From NCBI RefSeq assembly GCF_004791695.1, contig NZ_SRSO01000001.1:1-64000 (forward strand): DNA of 64,000 nt, in the 5' to 3' direction. This DNA comes from Flavivirga rizhaonensis (GTDB taxonomy: Bacteria; Bacteroidota; Bacteroidia; Flavobacteriales; Flavobacteriaceae). Position 1 is the stretch's first letter, and each line of letters opens with the position of its first letter. Positions 1-8,940 of this stretch are shown here, in pieces. A program made the translations under genes and the position numbers. The notes under the pieces were generated by a model that had not been told where the DNA came from, searched no databases, and saw nothing but the letters and a program-made list of their open reading frames with translations.

Positions 1-117
1 AATAGAAACGATAAGCTAAAATCTTTTACTCAAAAAATATCTGAAGACATTACCGCTTATCAGAAATACAAAGAAATCGAATTTTGTTACGAAAAATTAA
101 TATCAACACTAATATAA
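1..117 (+). CDS. C-terminal fragment of an unknown protein
   Basis: Reading frame 1 is open from the first base to a TAA at 115-117 and gives 38 residues ending in YEKLISTLI. The fragment is lysine- and glutamate-rich and looks helical. It is too short to assign a family. A glycosyltransferase-type C-terminus would fit, but that is only a guess. The gene begins outside the window. Confidence 0.5.
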   Translation, partial: NRNDKLKSFTQKISEDITAYQKYKEIEFCYEKLISTLI

Positions 118-134
118 ACTACAGCCATTAAAAT

Positions 135-164
135 AATTAAACATCTGATTATCAGGTTTTAATA
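135..164. repeat. 30-bp dispersed repeat, copy 1
   Basis: This 30-bp stretch recurs at 15017-15046 with two mismatches. Its core, CTGATTATCAG, is itself an inverted repeat (CTGAT/ATCAG). Shorter relatives of the core lie near 56063, 56521 and 58586. It sits in the 284-bp gap between the partial gene and pepT, where I see no gene. Confidence 0.6.
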
Positions 165-401
165 TATCGAACTCACGTTAAAATATTATATTTAAATGTA
201 CTGTTATGTAGAAAGCATCAGGCATATTCTTGCGAATGTCTGTATCCTCATAAAAAGGTTAAAAAGATGGTAGTTATATATGTATTAATATTTTTTACCT
301 ATCCTACAAAATAATATTCAAGGTATATCGTTATTTCGCAGTTAAAGATTCACTAATACAGCTGGTTCTAAAGTGATAATCTTATCTGTTGCTTGTATTT
401 T

Positions 402-1640
402 TTACTCTTCTAAAGCTGTCAACTCAGCAATCTTACAAATCACTTCTGTTGCTTTAATCATACTTTCAACAGGCACATATTCATAACGGCCATGAAAGTT
501 ATGCCCACCAGCAAATATATTAGGGCAAGGTAGGCCCATATAGCTTAATTGAGATCCATCAGTACCACCACGAATAGCTTTAATGAGTGGTTGAATACCA
601 AGTTGTCTCATCGCTTTTTCTGCAATGTCTACAATATGCATTACGGGTTCGACTTTTTCTTTCATATTAAAATACTGATCCTTAATTTCAGTAGTAACAA
701 CTTGGCGTTCGTATTGTGAATTTAATTCGTTTGTTAGTTTCTGCATGACTTCTTTACGAGCTTCAAAATGCCCTCTATCATGGTCGCGAATAATATATTC
801 TAAAACAGTTTCCTCAACATTTCCTTTCATGTTGTGTAAATGAAAAAAACCTTGATAGCCTTCAGTATGTTCTGGAGTTTCTAGTCGTGGTAGAGAATTA
901 ATAAACTCTTGCGCGATGTACATAGAATTTATCATTTTTCCTTTAGCATATCCCGGATGTACAATTTTACCTTTTATTTTTACTACAGCACCAGCTGCAT
1001 TAAAGTTTTCGTATTCTAATTCACCTATTTGACTTCCATCCATGGTATAAGCCCAGTCTGCATCAAATTTTTCAACATCAAATTTGTGCGCGCCTCTGCC
1101 TATTTCTTCATCGGGAGTAAAACCGACTCTTATTTTTCCATGCTTGATTTCCGGATGATTCACTAAATATTCCATAGCTGAAACAATTTCGCAAATACCA
1201 GCTTTATCATCAGCACCTAAAAGCGTAGTACCATCTGTTGTTATTAAAGTTTGACCTTTGTATAGCAGTAAATCTTCAAAATAATCTGGAGATAATACAA
1301 TGTTTTCGGTCTCATTTAAAACAATATCATGGCCATCGTAATTTTCAACAATTTGGGGTTTAACGTTAGCTCCTGTAAAATCTGGAGAGGTATCAAAATG
1401 AGAAATGAATCCAATAGTAGGAACATCATGATCTACATTACTTGGTAGAGTCGCCATGATATAGGCATTTTCGTCAATACTAACATCTTGTAAGCCAATT
1501 GTTTTAAGCTCTTCGGTTAGTTTATTAGCCAAATCCCATTGCTTTTTTGTGCTAGGTGTTGTATTTGAAGATGGATCGGATTCTGTATCAATAGTAACGT
1601 AACTTATAAATCGTTTTATGATGTTTTCTTTTGAAATCAT
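402..1640 (-). CDS. pepT: Peptidase T (tripeptide aminopeptidase)
   Basis: This is a cytosolic M20-family dizinc aminopeptidase that removes the N-terminal residue of tripeptides. At about 412 residues the length matches the family (about 410). The expected metal and catalytic motifs are present in order: SHFDTSP (first His and Asp), LLGADDKAG (bridging Asp), [10 protein letters not shown] (catalytic Glu and metal Glu), [10 protein letters not shown] (metal Asp) and [11 protein letters not shown] (last His). I chose the ATG at 1640 because [11 protein letters not shown] aligns with the usual PepT beginning. An in-frame ATG at 1658 would add six residues. The gene is convergent with nothing upstream and divergent from pyrD, so it is probably monocistronic. 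Confidence 0.95.
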   Translation of the reverse strand: MISKENIIKRFISYVTIDTESDPSSNTTPSTKKQWDLANKLTEELKTIGLQDVSIDENAYIMATLPSNVDHDVPTIGFISHFDTSPDFTGANVKPQIVENYDGHDIVLNETENIVLSPDYFEDLLLYKGQTLITTDGTTLLGADDKAGICEIVSAMEYLVNHPEIKHGKIRVGFTPDEEIGRGAHKFDVEKFDADWAYTMDGSQIGELEYENFNAAGAVVKIKGKIVHPGYAKGKMINSMYIAQEFINSLPRLETPEHTEGYQGFFHLHNMKGNVEETVLEYIIRDHDRGHFEARKEVMQKLTNELNSQYERQVVTTEIKDQYFNMKEKVEPVMHIVDIAEKAMRQLGIQPLIKAIRGGTDGSQLSYMGLPCPNIFAGGHNFHGRYEYVPVESMIKATEVICKIAELTALEE

Positions 1641-1727
1641 TTTAGATAAGTTTGGCATGGTTGATTAAAATAGCTCAATATAATTATTGGGTTTAAAAAT
1701 ACGATTATTAATTTTTTTTGCTTTTGA

Positions 1728-1759
1728 ATTGTTCAATTTTTTATTTAGAAGTACTTTTG
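1728..1759 (+). promoter_or_regulatory. Candidate Bacteroidota promoter of pyrD
   Basis: TACTTTTG at 1752-1759 matches the Bacteroidota -7 consensus TAnnTTTG. It lies 15 bases before the pyrD start. An upstream ATTG at 1728-1731, 20 bases away, is a weak match to the -33 TTTG box. Confidence 0.5.
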
Positions 1760-1774
1760 CATAAATAATATCGG

Positions 1775-2809
1775 ATGTACAAATTATTCCTTCGCCCTCT
1801 TTTTTTTCTGTTCGACCCTGAAAAGATTCATTATTTTACATTTTCGCTAATAAAATTTACGTCTAAGATTCCTGGTTTTACGGCTATTTTTAGAAGCCTG
1901 TATGTGGTTAAAGGGGCGAAGTTGAAACGAAATTTGTTTGGATTAACTTTTAAAAATCCTGTAGGTTTAGCAGCTGGTTTTGATAAAAATGCTTTACTGT
2001 ATAACGAATTAGCAGATTTCGGTTTTGGATTTATTGAAATAGGCACGGTAACTCCTAAGGGACAAGCAGGAAATCCTAAGAAAAGATTATTTAGACTTAA
2101 AGACGATCAGGGCATTATTAACCGAATGGGGTTTAATAATGAAGGACTAGAAGCGGCTATTTCTCAATTAAAAAAGAATAAAGGGAAGCTCATTATTGGT
2201 GGTAACATTGGAAAAAATACTAGTACAAAACCAGAAGATTATACCAAAGATTACCTAGAGTGTTTTAATGCATTACATCCGTATGTTGATTATTTTGTGC
2301 TTAATGTTAGTTGTCCTAACGTAGGCAGTCATGCTAAATTAAATGATAAAGATTATTTAGAAGAGTTGATAGGGGCTGTTCAAAATGCAAATACAACATT
2401 TGAAAAGCAAAAACCAATTCTTCTTAAAATAGCACCTGATTTAAATGAAGGACAATTAGATGAAATTGTAGAACTTGTTGCAGAAACAAAGTTAGATGGG
2501 GTTATTGCAGGTAATACATCTATGGATAGAAGTGATTTAAAAGCCTCAAAAGAATTACTGGACACAATAGGTCATGGAGGTTTAAGCGGACAACCTATAA
2601 AGGATAAAAGTACAAAGGTTATAAAATATTTATCTGATAAAAGCAATAAATCATTTCCAATAATTGGGGTGGGGGGCATACATTCTGCTAAAGATGCTCT
2701 TGAAAAAATAGATGCTGGTGCAGATTTAGTACAGATTTACACAGGTTTTATTTATGAAGGCCCGAGCCTTGTAAAACAGATTAATAAAGGGTTGCTTAAA
2801 AGAGCGTAG
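1775..2809 (+). CDS. pyrD: Dihydroorotate dehydrogenase, class 2 (quinone-dependent)
   Basis: This enzyme oxidises dihydroorotate to orotate in pyrimidine synthesis and passes electrons to membrane quinone. The 344-aa length and the N-terminal extension (residues 1-45, rich in Phe and Leu) are typical of the membrane-associated class 2 enzyme. FMN and substrate motifs include [12 protein letters not shown] (61-72), NRMGFNN (116-122) and the late GVGGI and [11 protein letters not shown] segments. The catalytic-base loop reads LNVSCPNVG, which puts Cys180 where E. coli PyrD has Ser175. Cys at this site is the class 1 residue. It stands alone, divergent from pepT and preceded by a TACTTTTG box. 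Confidence 0.95.
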   Translation: MYKLFLRPLFFLFDPEKIHYFTFSLIKFTSKIPGFTAIFRSLYVVKGAKLKRNLFGLTFKNPVGLAAGFDKNALLYNELADFGFGFIEIGTVTPKGQAGNPKKRLFRLKDDQGIINRMGFNNEGLEAAISQLKKNKGKLIIGGNIGKNTSTKPEDYTKDYLECFNALHPYVDYFVLNVSCPNVGSHAKLNDKDYLEELIGAVQNANTTFEKQKPILLKIAPDLNEGQLDEIVELVAETKLDGVIAGNTSMDRSDLKASKELLDTIGHGGLSGQPIKDKSTKVIKYLSDKSNKSFPIIGVGGIHSAKDALEKIDAGADLVQIYTGFIYEGPSLVKQINKGLLKRA

Positions 2810-2874
2810 CTATAAAGAAAGCTACCTAGTGGGCAGAGCTTCTGATTATTTAGCTATTTACAATCAAATAAATT

Positions 2875-4818
2875 TTACTTAACAATCTTCTTAACGATTC
2901 TGGAATTTTTATTAGTAAGGGTTAGGAAGTAAGTGCCAGAAGCCAAATCACTAACATCAATGGGCTTTTCGGTTAATGTTCCCGATAAAAATACTTGTCC
3001 AAATAAATTAGAAATTTGGTATTTTATAATGTCTTTGGTATTTGTCGTTTTAATATATAGGGAATTGCTTGTAATTGGATTTGGATAAGTTTTTATATTT
3101 GCTATGGTATTGGATATGGTTTGTTCTTTTTCTTCATAACTCTTAATAAGGATATCATCAATAGCAATATCTCCATCCCAACCAGCTCCTCTTACAGCTC
3201 TAAAGCGAATTTTTATGGTTTGATTCTCATAAGATGATAAATTAACAGTTTGTTTTAAAAACGGATCATTTTGATTTGCTTGTTGATTCCCATAAAGAGC
3301 AGGTATAATATCATTAATGTAGCCACTATCAGTTTTTATATCTACATGTAATGCTCCTATATTTTTTCCAAACATGTGATATGAAAATTCCAGTTCGGTA
3401 TTCGATGTCGTTATATTAATACATGGAGAAATAAATTCAGCGACATCTCCAAGTTTTGCTCCAGAAGCTTCAGCATAAATATATTTTCCTATGTTGTTAT
3501 TTGATTTATTATCATTTAAAGGTCCAGTACCATTTGTTATCGTTTGTCCTGTATTGGAGTACCAATTATAACCATTTTTTGAAGCATCAATTGTTGTCCA
3601 ACCATGATCTCCTGCAATTTCAAAATCATCAAAACTTTCTTGAAGAGGATTGATTTTTGTACCAACTTTTATAAATTTAGAAAATGTTTTCTTTATAGTT
3701 TTAGATTTATTAGAAACTGTAAGCGTTACATCATATATACCAGCATTATAGGTGTGTGAGGGGTTTTGATTTGTATAGTCAATAACACCATCAGAGTCTA
3801 TGTCCCATTGCCAATTGGTAATGTTAGAGCAATTATTTTTAAAATTTACAGTTAATGTTTCCTCACAGGTTACATTAGTATCTGCAATGAAATTAGCATT
3901 AAATGATGGACATGCTAAATAATTTTTTGTGGTTTGATAAAACGCATACATTCTAGCTAGCTGCTGATCTGTAAAATGATTTCTACATGGCTTTCTGGAA
4001 TAAGACATCATATTGCCTGTATCTGGATTGAATGTATGTCCGTTAGCATCTGTTTCTATGCCTGTAAACTCACAAAAGTTATTGATATTATTAGAAGAAA
4101 GCATAGGGTCTGCAGGTGTGTCGCAAATACCATCTCCATCTGTGTCGCAGTTGCTACCATCCACTAATTCAGAAGTCATTTTGCTATTGTCTGGTCCATG
4201 AGTATGCACTAAAGAGAAAAAATGTCCTAATTCGTGAGACAGAGAAGAATTGTTAGTTGCACAGCTATTTTTCATAACAATAATGTCATCGTTTCTTCCA
4301 ACATTATTGCTATACCCGCAAATACTTTCTTCAGAAGCATTTTCTAAATAATCAGTAAAATAAATATTTATTAAACCAGTAGTATAGTTTGTTGCTTTTA
4401 AATCACTTTCATTTCCTTTTTTAAAATGACAAAATGCATCATCATCTATATAATTAATACCATCGCATAAGAAAAATTCCATGTAAGCATCTGCATAAAT
4501 ATCATTAAGGTTATCAATAGTATCATTAAGATCCGAAATATTAAGTCCTCCAGTTCCATTTGAAGATCTAATAATATGAGCTTTAATAGGAATGGAATTA
4601 ACTATTTTATGGGAATTACTTTTACTAGATTTATAAGTAGTAAATTCTTGCTCATGTTTCTTAATTTGTGGCTTTATACTATTAATGTATTCAAGAGATT
4701 CTGGAGTGGTGACTGTGCCACAACTAGATTCTAATTTATTTTGACCTGAAATATAATAAGATACTGATAAAAATACCGAGAGAAGTAAAAATTTTGGGCT
4801 AGGAATAAAAATATTCAT
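2875..4818 (-). CDS. Secreted M43-type (pappalysin-like) metalloprotease, T9SS type A cargo
   Basis: This is a zinc metalloprotease exported to the cell surface or medium. It has an N-terminal signal peptide, a protease domain with HELGHFFSLVH (about residues 195-205) and a Met-turn NMMSYS (269-274), a PKD domain (NWQWDIDSDGVIDY through HTYNAGIYDVTLTVS), a MAM-like beta-sandwich (SYHMFGKNIGALHVD through GWDGDIAIDDILI) and a type A T9SS sorting tail starting TYPNPITSN and ending KKIVK. The frame opens at a TTG (4839). I place the start at the ATG 4818 because a TACATTTG promoter box covers the TTG and the ATG begins the signal peptide. The family's usual Gly in HExxHxxGxxH is Ser here. Substrate is unknown. 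Confidence 0.88.
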   Translation of the reverse strand: MNIFIPSPKFLLLSVFLSVSYYISGQNKLESSCGTVTTPESLEYINSIKPQIKKHEQEFTTYKSSKSNSHKIVNSIPIKAHIIRSSNGTGGLNISDLNDTIDNLNDIYADAYMEFFLCDGINYIDDDAFCHFKKGNESDLKATNYTTGLINIYFTDYLENASEESICGYSNNVGRNDDIIVMKNSCATNNSSLSHELGHFFSLVHTHGPDNSKMTSELVDGSNCDTDGDGICDTPADPMLSSNNINNFCEFTGIETDANGHTFNPDTGNMMSYSRKPCRNHFTDQQLARMYAFYQTTKNYLACPSFNANFIADTNVTCEETLTVNFKNNCSNITNWQWDIDSDGVIDYTNQNPSHTYNAGIYDVTLTVSNKSKTIKKTFSKFIKVGTKINPLQESFDDFEIAGDHGWTTIDASKNGYNWYSNTGQTITNGTGPLNDNKSNNNIGKYIYAEASGAKLGDVAEFISPCINITTSNTELEFSYHMFGKNIGALHVDIKTDSGYINDIIPALYGNQQANQNDPFLKQTVNLSSYENQTIKIRFRAVRGAGWDGDIAIDDILIKSYEEKEQTISNTIANIKTYPNPITSNSLYIKTTNTKDIIKYQISNLFGQVFLSGTLTEKPIDVSDLASGTYFLTLTNKNSRIVKKIVK

Positions 4819-4836
4819 TTGGGCAAAACATTTTTT

Positions 4837-4844
4837 CAAATGTA
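4837..4844 (-). promoter_or_regulatory. Candidate -7 box of the metalloprotease gene
   Basis: On the minus strand the sequence reads TACATTTG, matching TAnnTTTG. It overlaps the upstream TTG codon of the metalloprotease frame, so transcription would begin too late to use that TTG. This supports the ATG at 4818. No clear -33 box was seen. Confidence 0.4.
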
Positions 4845-4924
4845 TACCTTAATGAAAAAGATGAATAATAAAAACGTTTAAACGTAAATTTTATCGGTTA
4901 CCTTATTAATTATGTGCTTAATTA

Positions 4925-5860
4925 TTAGTTGATTACTAGCTTTTGAGACCTGTTTGTACCGTCAATGGCTTCTAAATTTAATAGATAAATTCCTTTATTC
5001 AGGTTACCTAAATTGGTGCTTAATTTAGATAATCCTTTTGCAATTTCTATTTGTTTAACTAGCTTACCTAATACGTTGTAGACTTTAATTGAGTTTAATT
5101 CAATATCCTGAATATTTGAAAGCGTTATACGTCCATTAGTGGGATTTGGAAATATTTTTACAGCATCAATTTTGTTTACTGTTCTGGTACTAAGAGTTGA
5201 TGAATTATATGTAAAAGTAAGTGTCCCAATTTTCTTTTCATTAAATGGGGTTGTATTAGATCGACTTGTTATGACTCCTATAGGATTACTATCTACATTA
5301 TCTAATGAATAACCACTTCCATCCTCAGTACCCGCATCATAAGGAAATAAATCTATAGAAAATGTATCTTTCCAGCCATTGTTTATGTTATTATTTCCTG
5401 ATCTTAAGTTTATACCATTAACAGCTATAAACCAATCAGGGCTGGGAGCTATCATTGAAGCTAAAGTAACCAAGGAAAAATCTTCATTAACGTCCAGACT
5501 ATTTATTGTAATAGTTCCCTTGGCGCTACTAAGTCCACCGCCATCAATAAATTTATCTGCATCAGCATTATTATTAACTTCAGATTCGAAAGTACTTGTA
5601 CCTCCGGTTTCAGCAACAGATTCAATACCGGGCGAAGCGGCTGCTCCCATCATTAAAAAGGTATTAGCAGTTTTATGTGTAGCAACAACTAGAGGTGACC
5701 AATGGGCTGAACCAGGTAAATCAATTGTACTCTGGCCTTCAGTTGGATTATCAGCAACAGATTCCCAAATACTTTCAAAAACAACCGTATAATTAGCTGT
5801 ACTTTGGCTAAATGAAGTTATGGAAATAAAAGAAACAAATAGAAAAGTAAAATTTTTCAT
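4925..5860 (-). CDS. Spondin-domain secreted protein with T9SS type A sorting domain
   Basis: The protein is 311 aa. A signal peptide (MKNFTFLFVSFISITSFSQ) is followed by a domain whose motifs match the N-terminal domain of F-spondin: YTVVFESIWE, HWSPLVVATHK, ASPGIESVAETG and PSPDWFIAVNGINL. The C-terminus is a type A T9SS sorting domain (KIFPNPTNGRI, then YNVLGKLVKQIEI, ending QKLVIN). Spondin_N proteins of bacteria are exported and thought to act in adhesion or matrix contacts, but their function is not settled. It lies 85 bp upstream of the metalloprotease on the same strand, so the two exported proteins may be co-expressed. Confidence 0.85.
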   Translation of the reverse strand: MKNFTFLFVSFISITSFSQSTANYTVVFESIWESVADNPTEGQSTIDLPGSAHWSPLVVATHKTANTFLMMGAAASPGIESVAETGGTSTFESEVNNNADADKFIDGGGLSSAKGTITINSLDVNEDFSLVTLASMIAPSPDWFIAVNGINLRSGNNNINNGWKDTFSIDLFPYDAGTEDGSGYSLDNVDSNPIGVITSRSNTTPFNEKKIGTLTFTYNSSTLSTRTVNKIDAVKIFPNPTNGRITLSNIQDIELNSIKVYNVLGKLVKQIEIAKGLSKLSTNLGNLNKGIYLLNLEAIDGTNRSQKLVIN

Positions 5861-5994
5861 GGTATGATTTTTAAAAGTTAAAGATAGTGTCGTTTAATTA
5901 TGCCAAAACTTACAGGTTAATTAAAAAATCTTTATTTTATTGTTAATCGCTTAACTAAATTAATAGTATTTTTATCCTCCTATTTTTTGACTAA

Positions 5995-6858
5995 ATGCAA
6001 AACAAAGTAAAGATTATTGAATGCCCAAGAGATGCCATGCAAGGCATTAAGGATTTTATTCCTACTGAGAATAAAGTCCAATACATTCAATCGCTTTTAC
6101 GCGTTGGTTTTGATACGATTGACTTTGGTAGTTTTGTATCACCTAAGGCGATTCCTCAAATGGTTGATACTGCTGAGGTTTTATCAAAACTTGATTTATC
6201 TAAAACAACTAGCAAGTTACTCGCTATTATAGCAAATACAAGAGGAGCAGATGATGCAAGTAAATATTCAGAAATAAATTATTTAGGCTATCCGTTTTCA
6301 ATTTCAGAAAACTTTCAAATGCGTAATACTCATAAAACGATAGCAGAATCTGTTGTAACGCTCTCAAAAATATTAGAAATTGCTAATAAGTCTGGTAAAG
6401 AAGTGGTCGTTTACATATCTATGGGATTTGGTAATCCTTATGGAGATCCTTGGAATGTAGATATAGTGGGGGAGTGGACCGAAAAACTTTCAAAGATGGG
6501 AGTAAAGATTTTATCTTTAAGTGATACCATAGGAAGTTCCAATGCGGAAAGTATAGATTACTTGTTTTCAAACTTAATACCTCAATATCCAAATATTGAA
6601 TTTGGAGCCCATTTGCATACAACACCAAGTACATGGTTTGAAAAAGTTGATGCAGCATACAAGGCAGGCTGTAAACGTTTTGATGGCGCTATTCAGGGGT
6701 TTGGAGGATGTCCTATGGCTAAAGATGAATTAACAGGTAATATGCCCACCGAAAAGTTATTGTCATATTTCACTTCTAATAAAAATAACAGTTTAAATGC
6801 ACTCAGTTTTGAGAGTGCCTATAACGAAGCTTCCAAGGTTTTTAATTTCTATCATTAA
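5995..6858 (+). CDS. Hydroxymethylglutaryl-CoA lyase
   Basis: This enzyme cleaves HMG-CoA to acetyl-CoA and acetoacetate, the last step of leucine degradation. The 287-aa TIM barrel carries the family signatures: IECPRDAMQG at the N-terminus (catalytic Arg-Asp), FGSFVSPKAIPQM, SLSDTIGSSN, the metal-binding GAHLHTTP loop and the Cys-containing GAIQGFGGCPMAKDE. The gene would be called mvaB or HMGCL in other organisms. It stands alone here. Other leucine-degradation genes are not adjacent, so its pathway partners must be elsewhere. Confidence 0.92.
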   Translation: MQNKVKIIECPRDAMQGIKDFIPTENKVQYIQSLLRVGFDTIDFGSFVSPKAIPQMVDTAEVLSKLDLSKTTSKLLAIIANTRGADDASKYSEINYLGYPFSISENFQMRNTHKTIAESVVTLSKILEIANKSGKEVVVYISMGFGNPYGDPWNVDIVGEWTEKLSKMGVKILSLSDTIGSSNAESIDYLFSNLIPQYPNIEFGAHLHTTPSTWFEKVDAAYKAGCKRFDGAIQGFGGCPMAKDELTGNMPTEKLLSYFTSNKNNSLNALSFESAYNEASKVFNFYH

Positions 6859-6938
6859 TTTTTTAATGATTTAATCAATTGATTTTTAGTTATTTAAATC
6901 ATTTTTAAAAAGTTTATTTAAATTTAATCTAAATAAAC

Positions 6939-6969
6939 TTTGCGTAATTAATTATGAGTTTTATATTTG
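6939..6969 (+). promoter_or_regulatory. Bacteroidota promoter of the porin gene
   Basis: TTTG at 6939-6942 and TATATTTG at 6962-6969 are separated by exactly 19 bases, matching the TTTG-N19-TAnnTTTG consensus of Bacteroidota vegetative promoters. This is the best promoter match in the window. It leaves a leader of about 55 bases before the porin ATG. Confidence 0.75.
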
Positions 6970-7031
6970 CAACTTCAAAACAATAATTATTTATAATAAG
7001 TCTAAATAAGAATAACAATTTAATCTAAAAG

Positions 7032-8213
7032 ATGAAAAAATTAACCCTACTATTTACAATTTTAATAGCATCTGCTACTTACGCCCAAACGGCACAAGAT
7101 ACTATTACATTTAACCCTCAAAAACAATTGAATGCAGCGCAGCGTATACTTTCTGGTAATTATGGTGAAGCTGTTACTGTTGGTGCTTATGGAGAGCTAA
7201 CATATAACCAACCTGAAGCCGATAATGGTGAATTAGATGTACAGCGTTTAGTGTTACTTTTTGGATATAAGTTTAACGATAAAACACAATTTGTAACAGA
7301 AGTAGAATTCGAGCATGTAGAAGAAGTATTTATAGAACAAGCTTTTGTAAATTATGCTGTAGCGCCCAATGTAAGCTTACGTGGTGGTTTAATGTTAGTA
7401 CCTATGGGTATTGTAAATGAATTTCATGAACCAACTACATTTAATGGTGTAGAAAGACCAGCTGTAGATAATGCCATTGTACCAACTACTTGGCGTGAAA
7501 TTGGGGTTGGTGTTACGGGTAGATTTAATGAAATCTCCTTAGGTTACCAAGCTTATGTTTTCAATGGATTTCAATCCGTTAACGGCACAAAATTACTAGG
7601 AGGAAGCAGTGGATTAAGAAATGGAAGACAGAAAGGAATTAAGTCGACTATAAATTCTCCTAATTTATCTGCTAAATTAGACTATTACGGACTTCCAGGG
7701 TTACGATTAGGGCTATCTGGTTATTTTGGTCGTACACAAGCTGAAGATGATGTTGATATGGTAGACGGATCTGATATAGGAATTTCTATGATTGGTGTTG
7801 ATGCTCGTTATGCTTACCAACGTTTCACTGCTCGTGGACAATTTATTCACGCAAGCCTTAGTGATACAGAAGATTACAATAATTTATATTATGATTTAGC
7901 CACAGAGCCAAATGAAGGCTTAGGTAGTACACTACAAGGATGGTATGTAGAGGCAGCTTATAATTTATTACCACAAAATAAAGCACAGCGTTTATTCGCT
8001 TTTGCAAGATACGAGCAATATGATACACATGCAGATACTGAAGGCGCTTTGCAACAAAATGATGCTTATAACAGAAATGATTTTACAACAGGTTTAAGTT
8101 ATCATATTGCACCAGGAGTTGTTTTAAAAGGAGATTATCAATTTAGAGATAATGCTGTATCAGGTTCGGATGTAGATAACAGACTTAATTTCGGAATAGG
8201 AGTTTGGTTCTAA
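7032..8213 (+). CDS. Outer-membrane porin, phosphate-selective porin O/P family
   Basis: The protein is 393 aa with a signal peptide ending at TYAQ. The rest is alternating amphipathic strands of an outer-membrane beta-barrel ending in the aromatic LNFGIGVWF. Segments such as GAYGELTYNQ, LLFGYKFNDKTQFVTEVEFEH and ALQQNDAYNRNDFTTGL match the phosphate-selective porin family common in flavobacteria. Anion preference cannot be read from the sequence. It has its own strong promoter and is followed by a 14-bp AT-rich hairpin, so it is probably a single-gene transcript. Confidence 0.88.
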   Translation: MKKLTLLFTILIASATYAQTAQDTITFNPQKQLNAAQRILSGNYGEAVTVGAYGELTYNQPEADNGELDVQRLVLLFGYKFNDKTQFVTEVEFEHVEEVFIEQAFVNYAVAPNVSLRGGLMLVPMGIVNEFHEPTTFNGVERPAVDNAIVPTTWREIGVGVTGRFNEISLGYQAYVFNGFQSVNGTKLLGGSSGLRNGRQKGIKSTINSPNLSAKLDYYGLPGLRLGLSGYFGRTQAEDDVDMVDGSDIGISMIGVDARYAYQRFTARGQFIHASLSDTEDYNNLYYDLATEPNEGLGSTLQGWYVEAAYNLLPQNKAQRLFAFARYEQYDTHADTEGALQQNDAYNRNDFTTGLSYHIAPGVVLKGDYQFRDNAVSGSDVDNRLNFGIGVWF

Positions 8214-8223
8214 TTAAGTTTAG

Positions 8224-8308
8224 ACGTTATAACGTTAATTGGTGGTTGGTTTTTTTTGCCCCGCCCCAAATCTTTAAAAACAAAAAATATCATTTTAAAC
8301 GTTAACGT
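8224..8308. repeat. Two ACGTT-type perfect palindromes
   Basis: ACGTTATAACGT at 8224-8235 and ACGTTAACGT at 8299-8308 are perfect palindromes about 75 bp apart, downstream of the porin. Between them is a short GC-rich run (GCCCCGCCCC). They could be operator sites for the downstream FMN-binding gene. This is inference from symmetry only. Confidence 0.35.
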
Positions 8309-8326
8309 ATAATAATCAATTGCTTG

Positions 8327-8364
8327 ATAGCTAATTTAGAGATGAATGTTTCTAAATTAGCTAT
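8327..8364 (+). terminator. Hairpin downstream of porin
   Basis: ATAGCTAATTTAGA (8327-8340) and TCTAAATTAGCTAT (8351-8364) form a perfect 14-bp stem with a 10-base loop. The stem is AT-rich and followed by only a short T run, so it could be a weak terminator or an mRNA-stabilising 3' hairpin of the porin transcript. Confidence 0.5.
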
Positions 8365-8375
8365 TTGGCATTTAA

Positions 8376-8408
8376 GTTGTAAGTAACAATAAAAAAACAA
8401 TACTTTTG
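8376..8408 (+). promoter_or_regulatory. Candidate promoter of the FMN-binding gene
   Basis: TACTTTTG at 8401-8408 matches TAnnTTTG and lies only 4 bases before the ATG at 8413, so the transcript would be nearly leaderless. A GTTG at 8376-8379, 21 bases upstream, is a poor -33 match. Confidence 0.5.
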
Positions 8409-8412
8409 CAGC

Positions 8413-8940
8413 ATGAATTTTAAATATATTTCATTTCTATCATTAATGTTACTGTTAATGTCTTTTGGTTTGCCAAAGAATATTCAGAAAAAAGTAGATA
8501 AAGAAATTAAAGGTATCTTTAGTGTTGAAACATTTAAATTCACTGGTGTTATTATTTCTTCAGATATAAAAAAAGACTTGCCTTCTAAATTTGAAGAAGA
8601 TAATTTATTTAAAATTGAAACTAATGATGAATTATTAGGATATGCCTATCTATCTCAAGCCTCAAGTAAAACAGCACAATTTGATTATCTGGTATTACTT
8701 GATAAAGATTTAGTTGTTTTAAAATCCAAAGTATTAATATATAGAGAAGAATACGGAGGAGAGATTGGAAGCAAACGTTGGTTAAAACAATTCATAGGGA
8801 AAAAAGGAGGTGATACGTTAAAGTATGGTGACAATATAGCTGCCATTTCTGGAGCAACTATTTCTGTACGATCCATGACGAATGCTATGAATAACTTATT
8901 AGAATCATTAAAAATACTTCATTCAAAAAACATTCTGTAA
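8413..8940 (+). CDS. Exported FMN-binding domain protein
   Basis: The protein is 175 aa with an N-terminal hydrophobic export signal (ISFLSLMLLLMSFGL). The C-terminal half is an FMN-binding domain with the motif AISGATISVRSMT. Thr149 in SGAT is the position where FMN is attached by a phosphodiester bond in RnfG, NqrC and related proteins. It therefore probably works as a periplasmic flavin carrier or is flavinylated by ApbE. The stop codon is immediately followed by the ATG of a four-helix membrane protein, which implies one transcript and a shared role, plausibly extracytoplasmic electron transfer. No ApbE gene is nearby. Confidence 0.8.
   Translation: MNFKYISFLSLMLLLMSFGLPKNIQKKVDKEIKGIFSVETFKFTGVIISSDIKKDLPSKFEEDNLFKIETNDELLGYAYLSQASSKTAQFDYLVLLDKDLVVLKSKVLIYREEYGGEIGSKRWLKQFIGKKGGDTLKYGDNIAAISGATISVRSMTNAMNNLLESLKILHSKNIL

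Noticed and set aside
2806..2825. GTAGCT/AGCTAC hairpin over the pyrD stop codon as a terminator
   Set aside because: The stem is only six bases, has an eight-base loop and no T run, so it is not a convincing terminator.
5379..5792. 137-codon plus-strand frame opposite the spondin-domain gene
   Set aside because: The minus-strand gene has a signal peptide, family motifs and a T9SS tail. The opposite frame is a by-product.
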